Source of the DNA: Uloborus plumipes
Taxonomy: Eukaryota > Arthropoda > Arachnida > Araneae > Uloboridae
Direction: 5' to 3'
DNA: 64,000 nt
NCBI GenBank assembly: GCA_038373865.1
Contig: JAXGGA010004660.1
Span: 1-64,000 of the forward strand
A program made the translations under genes and the position numbers. Shown one piece after another: positions 23,150 through 32,656 of the stretch (positions within the stretch are counted from its first letter, which is position 1; each line of letters starts with the position of its first letter). The notes beneath the pieces were generated by a model that worked only from the letters and a program-made list of their open reading frames with translations, did no database searches and was not told the origin of the DNA.

Positions 23150-23330
23150 TAAGATAAATTCACTTTATCTACCAGTTTGTTGGCTATCTTAGCTACAATA
23201 AGAGGATTTTTGCCTCCGGCTCGATCATTGGCTATTCCTAACTGAGGAGCCCATAATAATGGCAAAACTGCAGTCTTAGGATGCTATGATCGAGCTGTGG
23301 GTGCATTTGCTATAATTTAAAGATTATTTT
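23150..23330 (+). repeat. Dispersed ~175-bp repeat, copy 2
   Basis: Partner of 21195-21370; see there. Confidence 0.5.
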
Positions 23331-23561
23331 TAATCTATATTTTAGGTATATTTTATTCATAAATTGAATGAATTTTATCCATTTATTTCATAATTTTTAT
23401 ATCATAAATCATCTATTATAGCTCGGAACTACAAAAGTACATTTGGTCATACTATATTTTACGTACAAGCAACACATTTAAATGCAAGATTTTTAAATAA
23501 CTTTCATTTTTAACAACATTAATGTGGGGACTGATAAAAAACTATATCGCTCATTTTTCAG

Positions 23562-23766
23562 GTTCGAAAACCACCAAATGCTATGCAGGGAAGGGTGCCG
23601 GTGCGAGCAACAGTATCGTCTGCACAGGTTGCTGGCGTTCGATCCCAAGAACGAGTGCCGTGGAATTTTCTCGGACTGGTTCCGATTCCCATCTTGCTGC
23701 GTTTGCATCTGCTACGACCTCACCCCTGACATTCCAAAAACCAGAAGCAGGAAAGGAAGAATGTGA
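23562..23766 (+). CDS. spz: Spaetzle-family Toll ligand, terminal exon
   Basis: The last coding exon, entered from TTTTTCAG and ending at TGA (23764-23766). It encodes the rest of the cystine-knot domain: [35 protein letters not shown], then [12 protein letters not shown], with a short basic tail ending in KTRSRKGRM. Together with the previous exon it supplies ten cysteines, including the one that links subunits in dimeric Spaetzle proteins by family analogy. The [23 protein letters not shown] blocks are diagnostic of the family. The phase fit across two introns supports an intact gene. Other open frames in the region are shadows. Confidence 0.92.
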
Positions 23767-25532
23767 AAGGGGAAAATGTTTGTGCTGTGGACAGAATCCG
23801 AATTTCTGATTTGTTGAATTATATATTCTGTATGAAACAGTGATAAAATGGCTTGTAGCATAAGAATGGGTATACTTCTGTTGCTGGACATTATCATTTG
23901 GAAGAATGCATGTCATATTAAGTTATTTGATGGAGTCATATTAAAGTTGAGAAATTAAGTTATTTGTTGAAGGATTTTTTGAACGGACTTTAACTAGAAA
24001 GCGGTTGAAGATAATTATTTCTTTTCCTTCTGGCGTGAAAATTATAACCTAAACTTTATTTAAATGCTTAATTTGTCGTCAAAATTCTCATCTACATTTA
24101 GATAATTTTAACCCTTTAAAGACCTTAGGACATGTCGCCGTTCCTGAAGAACCGTGACGTAACTGTAAATTTTTGAGCAATAGAGTCAATGTTTATGGTA
24201 TCACAAAGCCTTGAAGCCCACGATGACACAACCACATAAGTGTATTTAAACTTTTGAAGGTTTGAGCTAAAGCTCTAAACAAGGAATACTGAATAGTAGC
24301 CACTAGCGACCGAAGTTGTAAGAAACGGTAACCACTTTTGCACTTTTGGTTACTATTTTGAGGAAAAGTGTGTTCATGTAGCTCAAAAAGTAAATCACCT
24401 ATTCTCTATTCCTAACATTAACATCAAATTACAAGGTTATTATGACACCTCTACAAAAATAGCAAACAAAGTTTGAACGGATAGTTTTTTAAAGGAAATT
24501 TTTTACAATTTTTTAAATGGAATAGGAACGTAAGTTATATAACTATGAGTAAATGAAAGTTAAGTTGAAAACCCATGAAGATTTGATTTATTCAGTGGTC
24601 AGAAAATTTGTTCCCTGACAGAACGCTTACTAAAGAAGAGCTCAAATAGTGCCAATATGCAAATTCAACTCGAAGGGAACAACAGTTGCCAGTTTTGGCT
24701 ACTGTGATTTCATTCTTTGGTAGCCATTTTCAATGAAATGGTCGCTCGTTGGCGTCTGGCGACCGCTAATCTAGAACTATAGATGAAGCTTAATTTAAAG
24801 GAGCTATGACGTAATTAATTAAGAGTTGAAATTTAGGGTTAAAAGTTAACGTTTAGTTTCCGTGTCTGTAAATATAATAGAAAAACGCTCTATACATACA
24901 TTTCTGTCATTTAAGTTTACTTATTTTCACAGTTAGTGTCTCAAATAAAAGTTTTTTTCTTCCTTTTAGTCTCCGGTAAATTTTCAGTTTTATCAGTTTT
25001 GTCATTATTCTTTTGGAACAGTGATATGTGTTCATTATGCTTGAAATTCATTTCATATGTTATCGAATGCAAATAATTTCTGAATTATTATTTTTTTTTC
25101 TTTTTGCGGCACTTGACTTTTATTAGCATCTTACTTTTTTATAATTTCCTATTCGCAACAAAGATTTTCATTGAAACGACCATTTTTATTTATTATACAT
25201 AGTTTCTCATCATGCAACTATGTTATTATTAAAAATAATGCAATTTAATCACATTTAACGAGTTCTATTACCTATTTCTGTCCCTTTCAGTTCTTCAAAA
25301 TACTGCAATTTAAATGTTAGTCACTTGAAATGTTCTTGTCTTTAAATTATTATAATGTTTTCTGTTTTATTTGTCAGATTAACTTATGTGAAGGATATAT
25401 TGAAAATAAATGTTTTAACAGAATCAGCATCAGTGTTGTTTATACAGGTATTTCAAATTTAAAATCAGAAACATTTATATCAATCACTGAACTGATAGAA
25501 TATGAAATAATTTAAGTTAAACTATTCTCAAC
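23767..25532 (+). other. Spaetzle 3' UTR and downstream flank
   Basis: No further gene. Candidate poly(A) signals AATAAA occur at 24944-24949 and 25405-25410; which, if either, is used cannot be told. Two sections around 24300 and 24690 share words such as GGCTACT/AGTAGCC, but no clear element emerges. Confidence 0.4.
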
Positions 25533-25757
25533 TTCCAGAGCAGAGAATAGGGCAGCTTGGCTGAAACCGCCAAAGCATCCATGGAACCAGAGTGATCGCC
25601 ATGGCGGCTCTCTGATGTCAAAAGGCAGCAGAGAAGACCAAACTGCTCTTTCCCGTTTCCTTAGCGGCCATCTACTGACAATGACGTTCATTAACGGAAC
25701 TAGAACCTTCGAGATGTGCACTAAGTGCTCTTCAGCTCAGGCCTCCCCTGAGCATAT
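25533..25757 (+). pseudogene. LINE ORF2 C-terminal fragment, part 1
   Basis: The plus frame reads AENRAAWLKPPKHPW..., then SRFLSGHLLTMTF and FEMCTKCSSAQASPEHI. This matches the C-terminal region of non-LTR retrotransposon ORF2 proteins, downstream of RNase H, with its R-x-R/L-x-SGH block and Cys/His cluster. The frame is interrupted exactly at the gypsy insertion and resumes at 32098. The upstream part of the LINE is missing, so it is a 5'-truncated dead copy. Confidence 0.7.
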
Positions 25758-26366
25758 TGTAACGAGTCCGTAGCACCTTCAACTTTCTTCAAATGAGCAT
25801 TCCAATCTTGAGGAAGTAACTATAAATTTATTTACAAGTATGTACACTATTTACAAAAGGAGCAGGAAACAATTGCTAAACATCCAGCAATTAGGTAGCA
25901 AAACAGTACACTGTACTCTCAACAGTAATTCAGCACCACGTATCTAACGTGAACAGTAATTAAGCAATTACAAAAGCAAAACATCGCCCAAGCGAATAGC
26001 GAATAAAACGAGCATCTCAGAAAACCCATCTGAGAAAAACTGACTGACTTGTGTTCAAGGCCAGCTATTTATACACGGAAAGAAATGTCCACAATATTCG
26101 AGAAAAACCTGGAATATTTTGTTTCCTTCCTAACATTACGTAATCCATTCACAAATTCTAGCGATAAGAAAAAAACCACGCGAAAATGTCTTCACGCTTA
26201 TTAAAGTTAGGGCAAGTGTAAAAACTACAAAACGTTACAGGGCCGGTATACAAGTGATAAAAGTGATATCTTCAGATACATTTGCAACATGTCGCCAGAT
26301 AAAACCAAAACTAATGAAAATAATGCAAGGCCGGAAAAACAACAACTATTTACAAGATTTGTAACA
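25758..26366 (-). repeat. 3' LTR of gypsy element
   Basis: 609 bp, the partner of 31485-32093. Differences seen: ATTGC/ATCGC, AGGCC/AGGTC, TTCCTT/TTCATT. Confidence 0.93.
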
Positions 26367-26384
26367 TTGCCCCCTTCCCAAGGA
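26367..26384 (-). promoter_or_regulatory. Polypurine tract
   Basis: On the minus strand CTTGGGAAGGGGGCAA directly precedes the 3' LTR, the expected primer for plus-strand DNA synthesis. Confidence 0.8.
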
Positions 26385-26598
26385 CTGCACGTCCCGGGCA
26401 GTACAATCCCCAGAAAGGAAGCAAGGGAAAATTTACAGATGCACACATTACGTGATAACCAATCATAAACATGATAAACAATAACAATGAGAACATGAAC
26501 GAAATAATAACATTGATAAAGTCATATTACAGACAATTAAAGGCAAAAGTTATATACAAAATTTACAAACAAATTACCATGGTAGCTTTAGATTTACT

Positions 26599-27190
26599 TT
26601 ATGAACTATGGCCATAGTATGGGGCTAGCCGATCATAATGGACAACCCTAGGTTTTGAATGTGATGACTTCTGGATCCTCACTACGACGTCGTTCAGCCG
26701 GTGGAGAACTGTGTAAGGTCCATCCCAATGCGACTGTAATTTGGGTGACAGACCTTTACGTCGGATGGGATTCCATAGCCATACTTTGTCACCTTCTTGA
26801 AAGTCATGATCAGTGGACCTTGTGTCGTATCGGGTCTTCATCTTCTCCGTCGCGATGTTGATTCGCTCCCGTGCAAAGTGATGAACGTCTTCCAACCGGG
26901 CCTGGAGATCCTGGACGTACTCCTCAGGCGATGAAGGCGCATCTGGAGGGAGACCGAAGACGAGATCACAAGGCAGCCGAAGCTCTCGGCCGAAGAGCAT
27001 CTGTGATGGGGAATATCCAGTGGTCTCGTGGACAGCACTGCGGTAGGCCAGCAGGAACAGAGGAAGTTTCTTGTCCCAATCTTGTTGATTTTTGGAGACC
27101 ATAAGCGAGAGATTATTAAGGATTGTCCTGTTGAATCTCTCCACCATGCCGTCCGATTGTGGGTGTAGTGGTGTCGTTCGAGTTCTCAAT
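26599..27190 (-). pseudogene. Gypsy pol, integrase C-terminal part (shifted frame)
   Basis: Continues the integrase after a one-base frameshift near 27185. It contains the third catalytic acidic residue region (HPQSDGMVERFNRTI, with the Glu of MVERFN), the FLLAYRSAVHETTGYSP block, and a C-terminal GDKVWLWNP/GPYTVLHRL region typical of Ty3/gypsy integrases (GPY/F-like). It ends at a stop at 26599, near the 3' LTR. It is not expressed as part of pol unless the shift is a sequencing error. Confidence 0.88.
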
Positions 27191-30100
27191 TTTGAGGATT
27201 TTACATAGGCCCTTAAACACAGCAGAGATGAAGTTTCTCCCCTGATCGGAGTGGATCTGCAAAGGTGTCCCATATCTCGAGATCCAATGCTGGACTAGAG
27301 TCTCTGCTACAGTGGTAGCTTCTTGATCCGGAATGGAATATGCTTCGGGCCATTTGGTGAAATAGTCAATGGAAACGAGAATGTATTTGTTCCCATCAGT
27401 AGTTTTCGGTAGAGGACCAAGAATGTCGATCCCGATTCGTTCGAAAGGAGCTCCTACGTTGTAAAGATGTAGCTTCCCGCGGCTTCTTCTCTTCGGTCCT
27501 TTACGGGCAGCACAGGCGTCACAAGAATGACACCACTTCTCTACGTCATCCTTCGCCTTGCTCCAGAAGAAGCGTTCTCGAACCTTGCAGAGGGTTTTCA
27601 ACACACCAAAATGTCCTCCAGTCGGACTACTGTGCAACTCCTTTAGAACGTCTGGAATTCTTGATCTGGGAAGGAGTAACTGCCATTTGAATGCTTTACC
27701 ATCGTCAGATTCCCATTTCCGATACAGGACGCCATTTCGCAGCTGGAGAGAGTTCCATAGAGCCCAGTATCTTTTCGTTGCAGGACTGTAGATAGAAATG
27801 TCTTGCCAACTAGGTCGCCGACTGTCTTTTTCCATTAACTCTATGATAGGCTTTAGGTCTGGGTCTTCAAGCTGATCTTTTCTTACTTGGTCGTCACTCC
27901 ATGGATCAGGATCTGAAGATGATGAAGTAGCAGTAACTTGACAGGCAGTAGGGATTGTCGTCCCGTACTGTTTCTCAATTCGGGAGCAATAATGGCAGTT
28001 CTCGGAACAAGGTCTTCTTGATAATGCGTCAGCATTCCCGTGTGACATGCCTTTTCGGTGCTTAATCTCGATGTCATATTCCTGGAGCCGCTGTATCCAC
28101 CTGGCTACCTGGCCCTCTGGATTCTTGAAATTCAACAGCCAAGTTAAAGAGGCATGATCAGTCCGGAGCAGGAATTTACGGCCGTAGAGGTAATGATGGA
28201 AATGTTCTACAACTTTAACTATGGCGAGCAATTCCTTTCTCGTGACACAATAATTTCGCTCCGACTTGGATAAGCATTTGCTCCAGTAGGCGATGACATG
28301 CTCGTTACCGTCTATTTCTTGAGATAAAACAGCTCCAACGCTCTCGTGGCTCGCATCAGTGTCGAGTATGAAGGATTTTCCAGGCTGAGGATAAGAGAGA
28401 ATAGGCGTTGATGTTAAAGCCTCCTTCAGCTGTAGAAATGCATCCTCGCATTCTTTGGACCATTCAAATTTCTGTTTGCTCTCCGTCAGCTTATGCAAAG
28501 GTCGTGCAGTGTTGGAAAAATTCTTCACAAACTTCCTGTAGTACGTGCAGAGCCCCAGGAAACTGCGCAGCTGATGGACATTTTCAGGGCGGCTCCAATT
28601 CTTGACTGCAGATACCTTATCTGGATCTGTTCGTACACCCTCAGAAGAGATAATGTGACCAAGGTAGTTCACCTCACGGCGGAACAAATTACATTTGGAC
28701 GGGCTTAACTTCAGGTTGGCTTCCTTAAGCTTTTGAAGCACCTTCCTAAGATTAGCCAAATGTTCCTCAAAACTGCGTCCTATGATGATGATGTCGTCCA
28801 AGTAGACAAGACAAGATTCATAAGAAAGTCCTCGTAACACTGACTCCATAAGACGCTCGAACGTGGCTGGTGCATTGCAGAGGCCGAACGGCATCACTTT
28901 AAACTGCCACAAGCCTTGTCCGGTTGTAAACGCCGTCTTCTCTCGGTCGTCGGGGTGTATCTCCACCTGCCAGTAGCCGCTCTTTAAATCCAGGGTCGAA
29001 AACCACTTGTGTCCGGAAAGGGTGTCCAGCGTGTCATCGATCCGTGGAAGAGGGTAACTGTCTTTCTTGGTGATGTCATTCAGGCGTCGGTAATCAACAC
29101 AAAATCTGGTGGAGCCGTCTTTCTTTCGGACCAAGACGATAGGGGATGCCCAAGGACTGGATGAGGGTTCGATGATGTCATTCTCCTGCATCTCTTTTAC
29201 GAGGATCTCAACCTCTTCCTTCTTGGCGAACGGTAGTCGTCTTGGATGCTGCTTGATAGGGGGATGATCTCCAGTGTCGATCCTATGCTGCGCTAAACTC
29301 GTGCGACCAACATCTTCGGGTGTAGATGAAAACACCTGCTTGAAGTCGTCCACCAATTTTTCCGCAGCGTATCTTTGATCCTTCGATAATGCTGCACTCC
29401 CAATTAATTTCGAAGTCAAGGACTCGGAAGACACAGCGGAGGAGGAATCAATTCTTCTGATGATGCAGTTTACGGGAGTACAAGTTGCCAACACTTCTCC
29501 TTTCTTAATATTCCTCGGTCTTTCACTTACATTGGCGACTCTCACAGGAACTGCATTCTTTGAAAGGTCCACAAGTGTAGATGCCACTAGTACTCCTTTT
29601 GGGCTATTATTCTGGTTAGGATATTCAATTAAACCGAATTTAAAGCTGTTGTTTTCTTTGATGGAGCCTGGTATTAGTACTTCTGATCTAGAGGGAATCA
29701 ATGAATCAGTTTGGGCTATTATTTGATGAGCAGATTTTAAGTTATTTTCGGTATTGAAAATCACTATGTCTTCCCTCATCGAGTGCAGCTCATTATTTTT
29801 AAAGTCAATAGAAAAATCAAATTTTCTCAAAAAGTCCAGTCCGAGAATGAAGGGATCTGTAATGTCAGCGACGAATGCCGTGTGATGGTAAGTGGCGCTT
29901 CCGAACATTATTTCTAAGTTCACTTTTCCTTCAATCTCGATTTTGTCACCTGTCACAGTTTGGAGAGTAACGCAGGGCGGCGTCCATAAGATCTTGAGTC
30001 CAAATTGACGAGCCACATCAGTCTTAATAATGGTAACGTTGGCTCCTGTGTCCACAATCATTTCGCAGGGAAACCCATTCACATAAGCGTAAATGAAGAG

Positions 30101-30322
30101 TCCGTTGCAGCCGCCACTTCTTGGGGAAATCTGGAAAACTTTGGGAGACGTCTTCTTTTCTTGGCGAGCTTCGCAATTCTTTCGTACGTGGCCCTCACCG
30201 CCACATTTCCAGCACTTCAGTGGTTGTCCACTTTGGTCTTTGCGAGTCTTCTTCAGGGTCCCCAAGATCTCTGATTTGTCGCTCAACTTCCGAGAGACGA
30301 GTTGAGTTTGAATCCTGGACAC
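27116..30322 (-). CDS. pol: Gypsy pol polyprotein (main open frame)
   Basis: About 1068 codons encode the enzymes of the retrotransposon. In order: a CCHC zinc knuckle (CWKCGGEGHVRKNC, ~37-50) that belongs to the end of gag; aspartic protease with DTGA (~91-94); reverse transcriptase with YLDD (~507-510) and VMPFGLCNAPATF; RNase H with DTDAS (~654), the ELLAI Glu and TDHASL; integrase zinc domain (H..H ~897/904, C..C ~931/934) and catalytic Asp in GIDILGP and HSDQGRNF. The frame then breaks near 27185. The formal start has no good ATG context; expression presumably depends on gag. Closest broad group: 412/mdg1-like Ty3/gypsy of arthropods, not resolved further. Confidence 0.93.
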   Translation of the reverse strand: MSRIQTQLVSRKLSDKSEILGTLKKTRKDQSGQPLKCWKCGGEGHVRKNCEARQEKKTSPKVFQISPRSGGCNGLFIYAYVNGFPCEMIVDTGANVTIIKTDVARQFGLKILWTPPCVTLQTVTGDKIEIEGKVNLEIMFGSATYHHTAFVADITDPFILGLDFLRKFDFSIDFKNNELHSMREDIVIFNTENNLKSAHQIIAQTDSLIPSRSEVLIPGSIKENNSFKFGLIEYPNQNNSPKGVLVASTLVDLSKNAVPVRVANVSERPRNIKKGEVLATCTPVNCIIRRIDSSSAVSSESLTSKLIGSAALSKDQRYAAEKLVDDFKQVFSSTPEDVGRTSLAQHRIDTGDHPPIKQHPRRLPFAKKEEVEILVKEMQENDIIEPSSSPWASPIVLVRKKDGSTRFCVDYRRLNDITKKDSYPLPRIDDTLDTLSGHKWFSTLDLKSGYWQVEIHPDDREKTAFTTGQGLWQFKVMPFGLCNAPATFERLMESVLRGLSYESCLVYLDDIIIIGRSFEEHLANLRKVLQKLKEANLKLSPSKCNLFRREVNYLGHIISSEGVRTDPDKVSAVKNWSRPENVHQLRSFLGLCTYYRKFVKNFSNTARPLHKLTESKQKFEWSKECEDAFLQLKEALTSTPILSYPQPGKSFILDTDASHESVGAVLSQEIDGNEHVIAYWSKCLSKSERNYCVTRKELLAIVKVVEHFHHYLYGRKFLLRTDHASLTWLLNFKNPEGQVARWIQRLQEYDIEIKHRKGMSHGNADALSRRPCSENCHYCSRIEKQYGTTIPTACQVTATSSSSDPDPWSDDQVRKDQLEDPDLKPIIELMEKDSRRPSWQDISIYSPATKRYWALWNSLQLRNGVLYRKWESDDGKAFKWQLLLPRSRIPDVLKELHSSPTGGHFGVLKTLCKVRERFFWSKAKDDVEKWCHSCDACAARKGPKRRSRGKLHLYNVGAPFERIGIDILGPLPKTTDGNKYILVSIDYFTKWPEAYSIPDQEATTVAETLVQHWISRYGTPLQIHSDQGRNFISAVFKGLCKILKIENSNDTTTPTIGRHGGEIQQDNP

Positions 30323-30850
30323 TTACTTCCACGCCCCTGATTGAGTGGCGATCCTTACGGGATGTTTGCTGTGCAGCCTCGAACTTCATTGCGTAGACCA
30401 GACCGGATTTAAGATCTTTGATGTCCGCCATCCGGAGAGCCGTCTGAATTTCTGGATTTCGCACTCCATCTATGAAGTAGTTCAGGGCCAGGCTATCGCG
30501 AACACCCGAAGGACAGTCCGAGAAGGCGAGATGGGAAAGCCTCTCAACGTCTGCTGCAAAAACTTGCAAAGTCTCTCCAGCCCTCTGGAGTCGGGATTTG
30601 AGCTGAAGTTGGCTGAATTCTTTTTGGCAGGATTCGCCAAAGCGAAGCTCCAAGGCCGATGATAAGGCTTCGAAGTCACGGTGCTTGTCCTCTGGAAAGG
30701 TCTGTAGTATATTAGCTGCATCCCCTCTCAGCGAGGCTGCAAGGTGACAGGCTTTCGTGGAAGAGTCCCAGGAGTTTGCTTCTGCAACGATGAGGAACTG
30801 CTTCTTGTAAATATTCCACGAGGTCTTCCCGTCAAAAGTGGCAGTTTGAT
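30195..30850 (-). pseudogene. gag: Gypsy gag, second part (shifted frame)
   Basis: After a frameshift near 30850 the capsid-like region resumes: SALELRFGESCQKEF, LQVFAADVERLSHLAF, LALNYFIDGVRNPEIQ, typical of the retrotransposon gag domain of Ty3/gypsy elements in arthropods. A second frameshift around 30265, at a GGGG run, separates it from the zinc knuckle that follows in the pol frame; that one could be a programmed shift, but the position before the knuckle makes a mutation more likely. Confidence 0.8.
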
Positions 30851-31387
30851 GGATGGACGAGAAGTTCCAGCTGCAGCTACACAGTCACTTGAGTTGTTGT
30901 AGGATGCTGATAACTTTGATTCAAGTTCTTTAATTTTCTTTTCCACGTGATTCTCTACTGTGGTGATTCGATTCTCAACACCGTCAACTTTTTCTTCTAG
31001 AACCTCCACTTTATTTTCTATGTTGGTAAATTTAGTTTCCACCAAACTTTTCATTGACGTTAGATCGCTCTTAATTTCTTCTTGACTTGAAGTTATGCTC
31101 GCGGTTAAATCACTCTTTAATTGTTCTTGATTTGTTGCCAGATCATTTTTTAATTGTTCTTGATTCGCAGCCATGTCATTTTTTAATTGTTCTTGATTAG
31201 TTGCCAGATCAATTTTTAATTGTTCTTGATTAGTAGCCATAATCGCCATATCATTCTTTAATTGTTCTTGATTCGCAGCCATGTCATTTTTTAATTGTTC
31301 TTGATTCGCAGTCATGTCACTTTTAACAGCGTTGATCGCATCAAGGAGTTTTTGCAGTTGTTCCTCCATTGCTCGAGTAATCACCAT
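30728..31387 (-). pseudogene. gag: Gypsy gag, N-terminal part with hendecad coiled-coil repeats
   Basis: The frame starts with ATG at 31387 (MVITRAMEEQLQKLL). It continues with six 11-residue repeats of the type NQEQLKNDMAA plus a decayed seventh, then a heptad-like segment (IENKVEVLEEKVDGVENRI). The 11-residue period is that of hendecad coiled coils, so this is a likely assembly domain of Gag. It leaves frame near 30850, after RPSIKLP. The DNA encoding the repeats is itself a ~33-bp tandem repeat (about 31110-31330). Confidence 0.85.
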
Positions 31388-31462
31388 AAAATTCCGAAGT
31401 CAAAAAGTCCTTAGGAAGAAAAGTCCAAGTTCACAGATAATTCCAAGAAAGTCCTTGAAGAT

Positions 31463-31480
31463 GCCCCACGTTGGGCGCCA
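31463..31480 (-). promoter_or_regulatory. Primer-binding site, tRNA-Lys(CUU) type
   Basis: On the plus strand GCCCCACGTTGGGCGCCA equals the known 3' end (with CCA) of arthropod tRNA-Lys(CUU); the element's coding strand is its complement. It lies four bases inside the 5' LTR. Confidence 0.85.
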
Positions 31481-31484
31481 AAAT

Positions 31485-32093
31485 TGTAACGAGTCCGTAG
31501 CACCTTCAACTTTCTTCAAATGAGCATTCCAATCTTGAGGAAGTAACTATAAATTTATTTACAAGTATGTACACTATTTACAAAAGGAGCAGGAAACAAT
31601 CGCTAAACATCCAGCAATTAGGTAGCAAAACAGTACACTGTACTCTCAACAGTAATTCAGCACCACGTATCTAACGTGAACAGTAATTAAGCAATTACAA
31701 AAGCAAAACATCGCCCAAGCGAATAGCGAATAAAACGAGCATCTCAGAAAACCCATCTGAGAAAAACTGACTGACTTGTGTTCAAGGTCAGCTATTTATA
31801 CACGGAAAGAAATGTCCACAATATTCGAGAAAAACCTGGAATATTTTGTTTCATTCCTAACATTACGTAATCCATTCACAAATTCTAGCGATAAGAAAAA
31901 AACCACGCGAAAATGTCTTCACGCTTATTAAAGTTAGGGCAAGTGTAAAAACTACAAAACGTTACAGGGCCGGTATACAAGTGATAAAAGTGATATCTTC
32001 AGATACATTTGCAACATGTCGCCAGATAAAACCAAAACTAATGAAAATAATGCAAGGCCGGAAAAACAACAACTATTTACAAGATTTGTAACA
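31485..32093 (-). repeat. 5' LTR of gypsy element
   Basis: 609 bp, near-identical to 25758-26366; carries the promoter by family knowledge, but I did not identify the start site. Confidence 0.93.
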
Positions 32094-32097
32094 ATAT

Positions 32098-32230
32098 TTT
32101 ATCATGTCTGGGGCTTTCCAAATTGGATCTTATCCAAAACCCATTGATGGTTCTTGACTTTCTACGGGTGAACAGACTCATGGACCTGATCTAGCTCTAC
32201 TGGTCTCGGGGATCAGAACAAACAAACAAT
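32098..32230 (+). pseudogene. LINE ORF2 C-terminal fragment, part 2
   Basis: Directly after the gypsy target duplication the LINE frame continues (LSCLGLSKLDLIQNP, LDFLRVNRLMDLI, stop near 32193), followed by a short tail with CAAACAAACAA. It joins in frame with 25533-25757 when the gypsy element and one ATAT are discounted. Confidence 0.75.
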
Positions 32231-32656
32231 AATTTAAGTTTGTTTTTCTGATTTGCGTACTTGATGACAGATGACAAAATTTCTGTTCATTTCGTAATAA
32301 TTGACTCGCATTTAGCTCTCTGCCCCTCATATTTCAACGGAAAATGCTGAATTTTAAACTACAAAAGTGCTTGCTATCATAATTTCAGTTAGAGTACATT
32401 GTGGAAAATATAACTACAGTGAACTCTCACTTATGCGCCGGCCCAAGGGACCAACAGAAAAAAGTGCATAAGTGAGAGAGACGTATAAGTGAACAACCCT
32501 ATTTAAAGGTCTAAAACGCAACATAAGTTCTAATGAGAGCATGAATAAGAATGTTTCTACAGAAAAAGAACATATTACTACGGTTTGGTAATTACTGTAA
32601 GAAAACAAAAATTGTAGCGTACCTAATCAACAAATTGTTCCCTTTAAAACGATATA

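Larger units (their letters stand above)
15346..23561 (+). other. Spaetzle last intron (8.2 kb) loaded with MITEs
   Basis: From GTAAGT (15346) to TTTTTCAG (23561). It carries at least eight separate small elements, annotated individually, but no transposase gene. Stretches not assigned to an element (for example 14.2-15.2, 18.1-18.7, 19.3-20.8 kb) are plain AT-rich sequence with occasional G or C homopolymers (20050-20065, 20288-20302). Confidence 0.8.
25758..32093 (-). mobile_element. Full-length Ty3/gypsy LTR retrotransposon
   Basis: A complete element on the minus strand: 5' LTR 31485-32093, primer-binding site, gag, pol in the order protease, reverse transcriptase, RNase H, integrase (Ty3/gypsy order), polypurine tract, 3' LTR 25758-26366. 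The LTRs are both 609 bp, begin TGTT and end ACA on the coding strand, and differ at three positions that I can see, so insertion is recent. ATAT flanks the element (25754-25757 and 32094-32097). No envelope frame. gag and pol carry three frameshifts, so this copy looks non-functional unless they are assembly errors. Confidence 0.95.
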
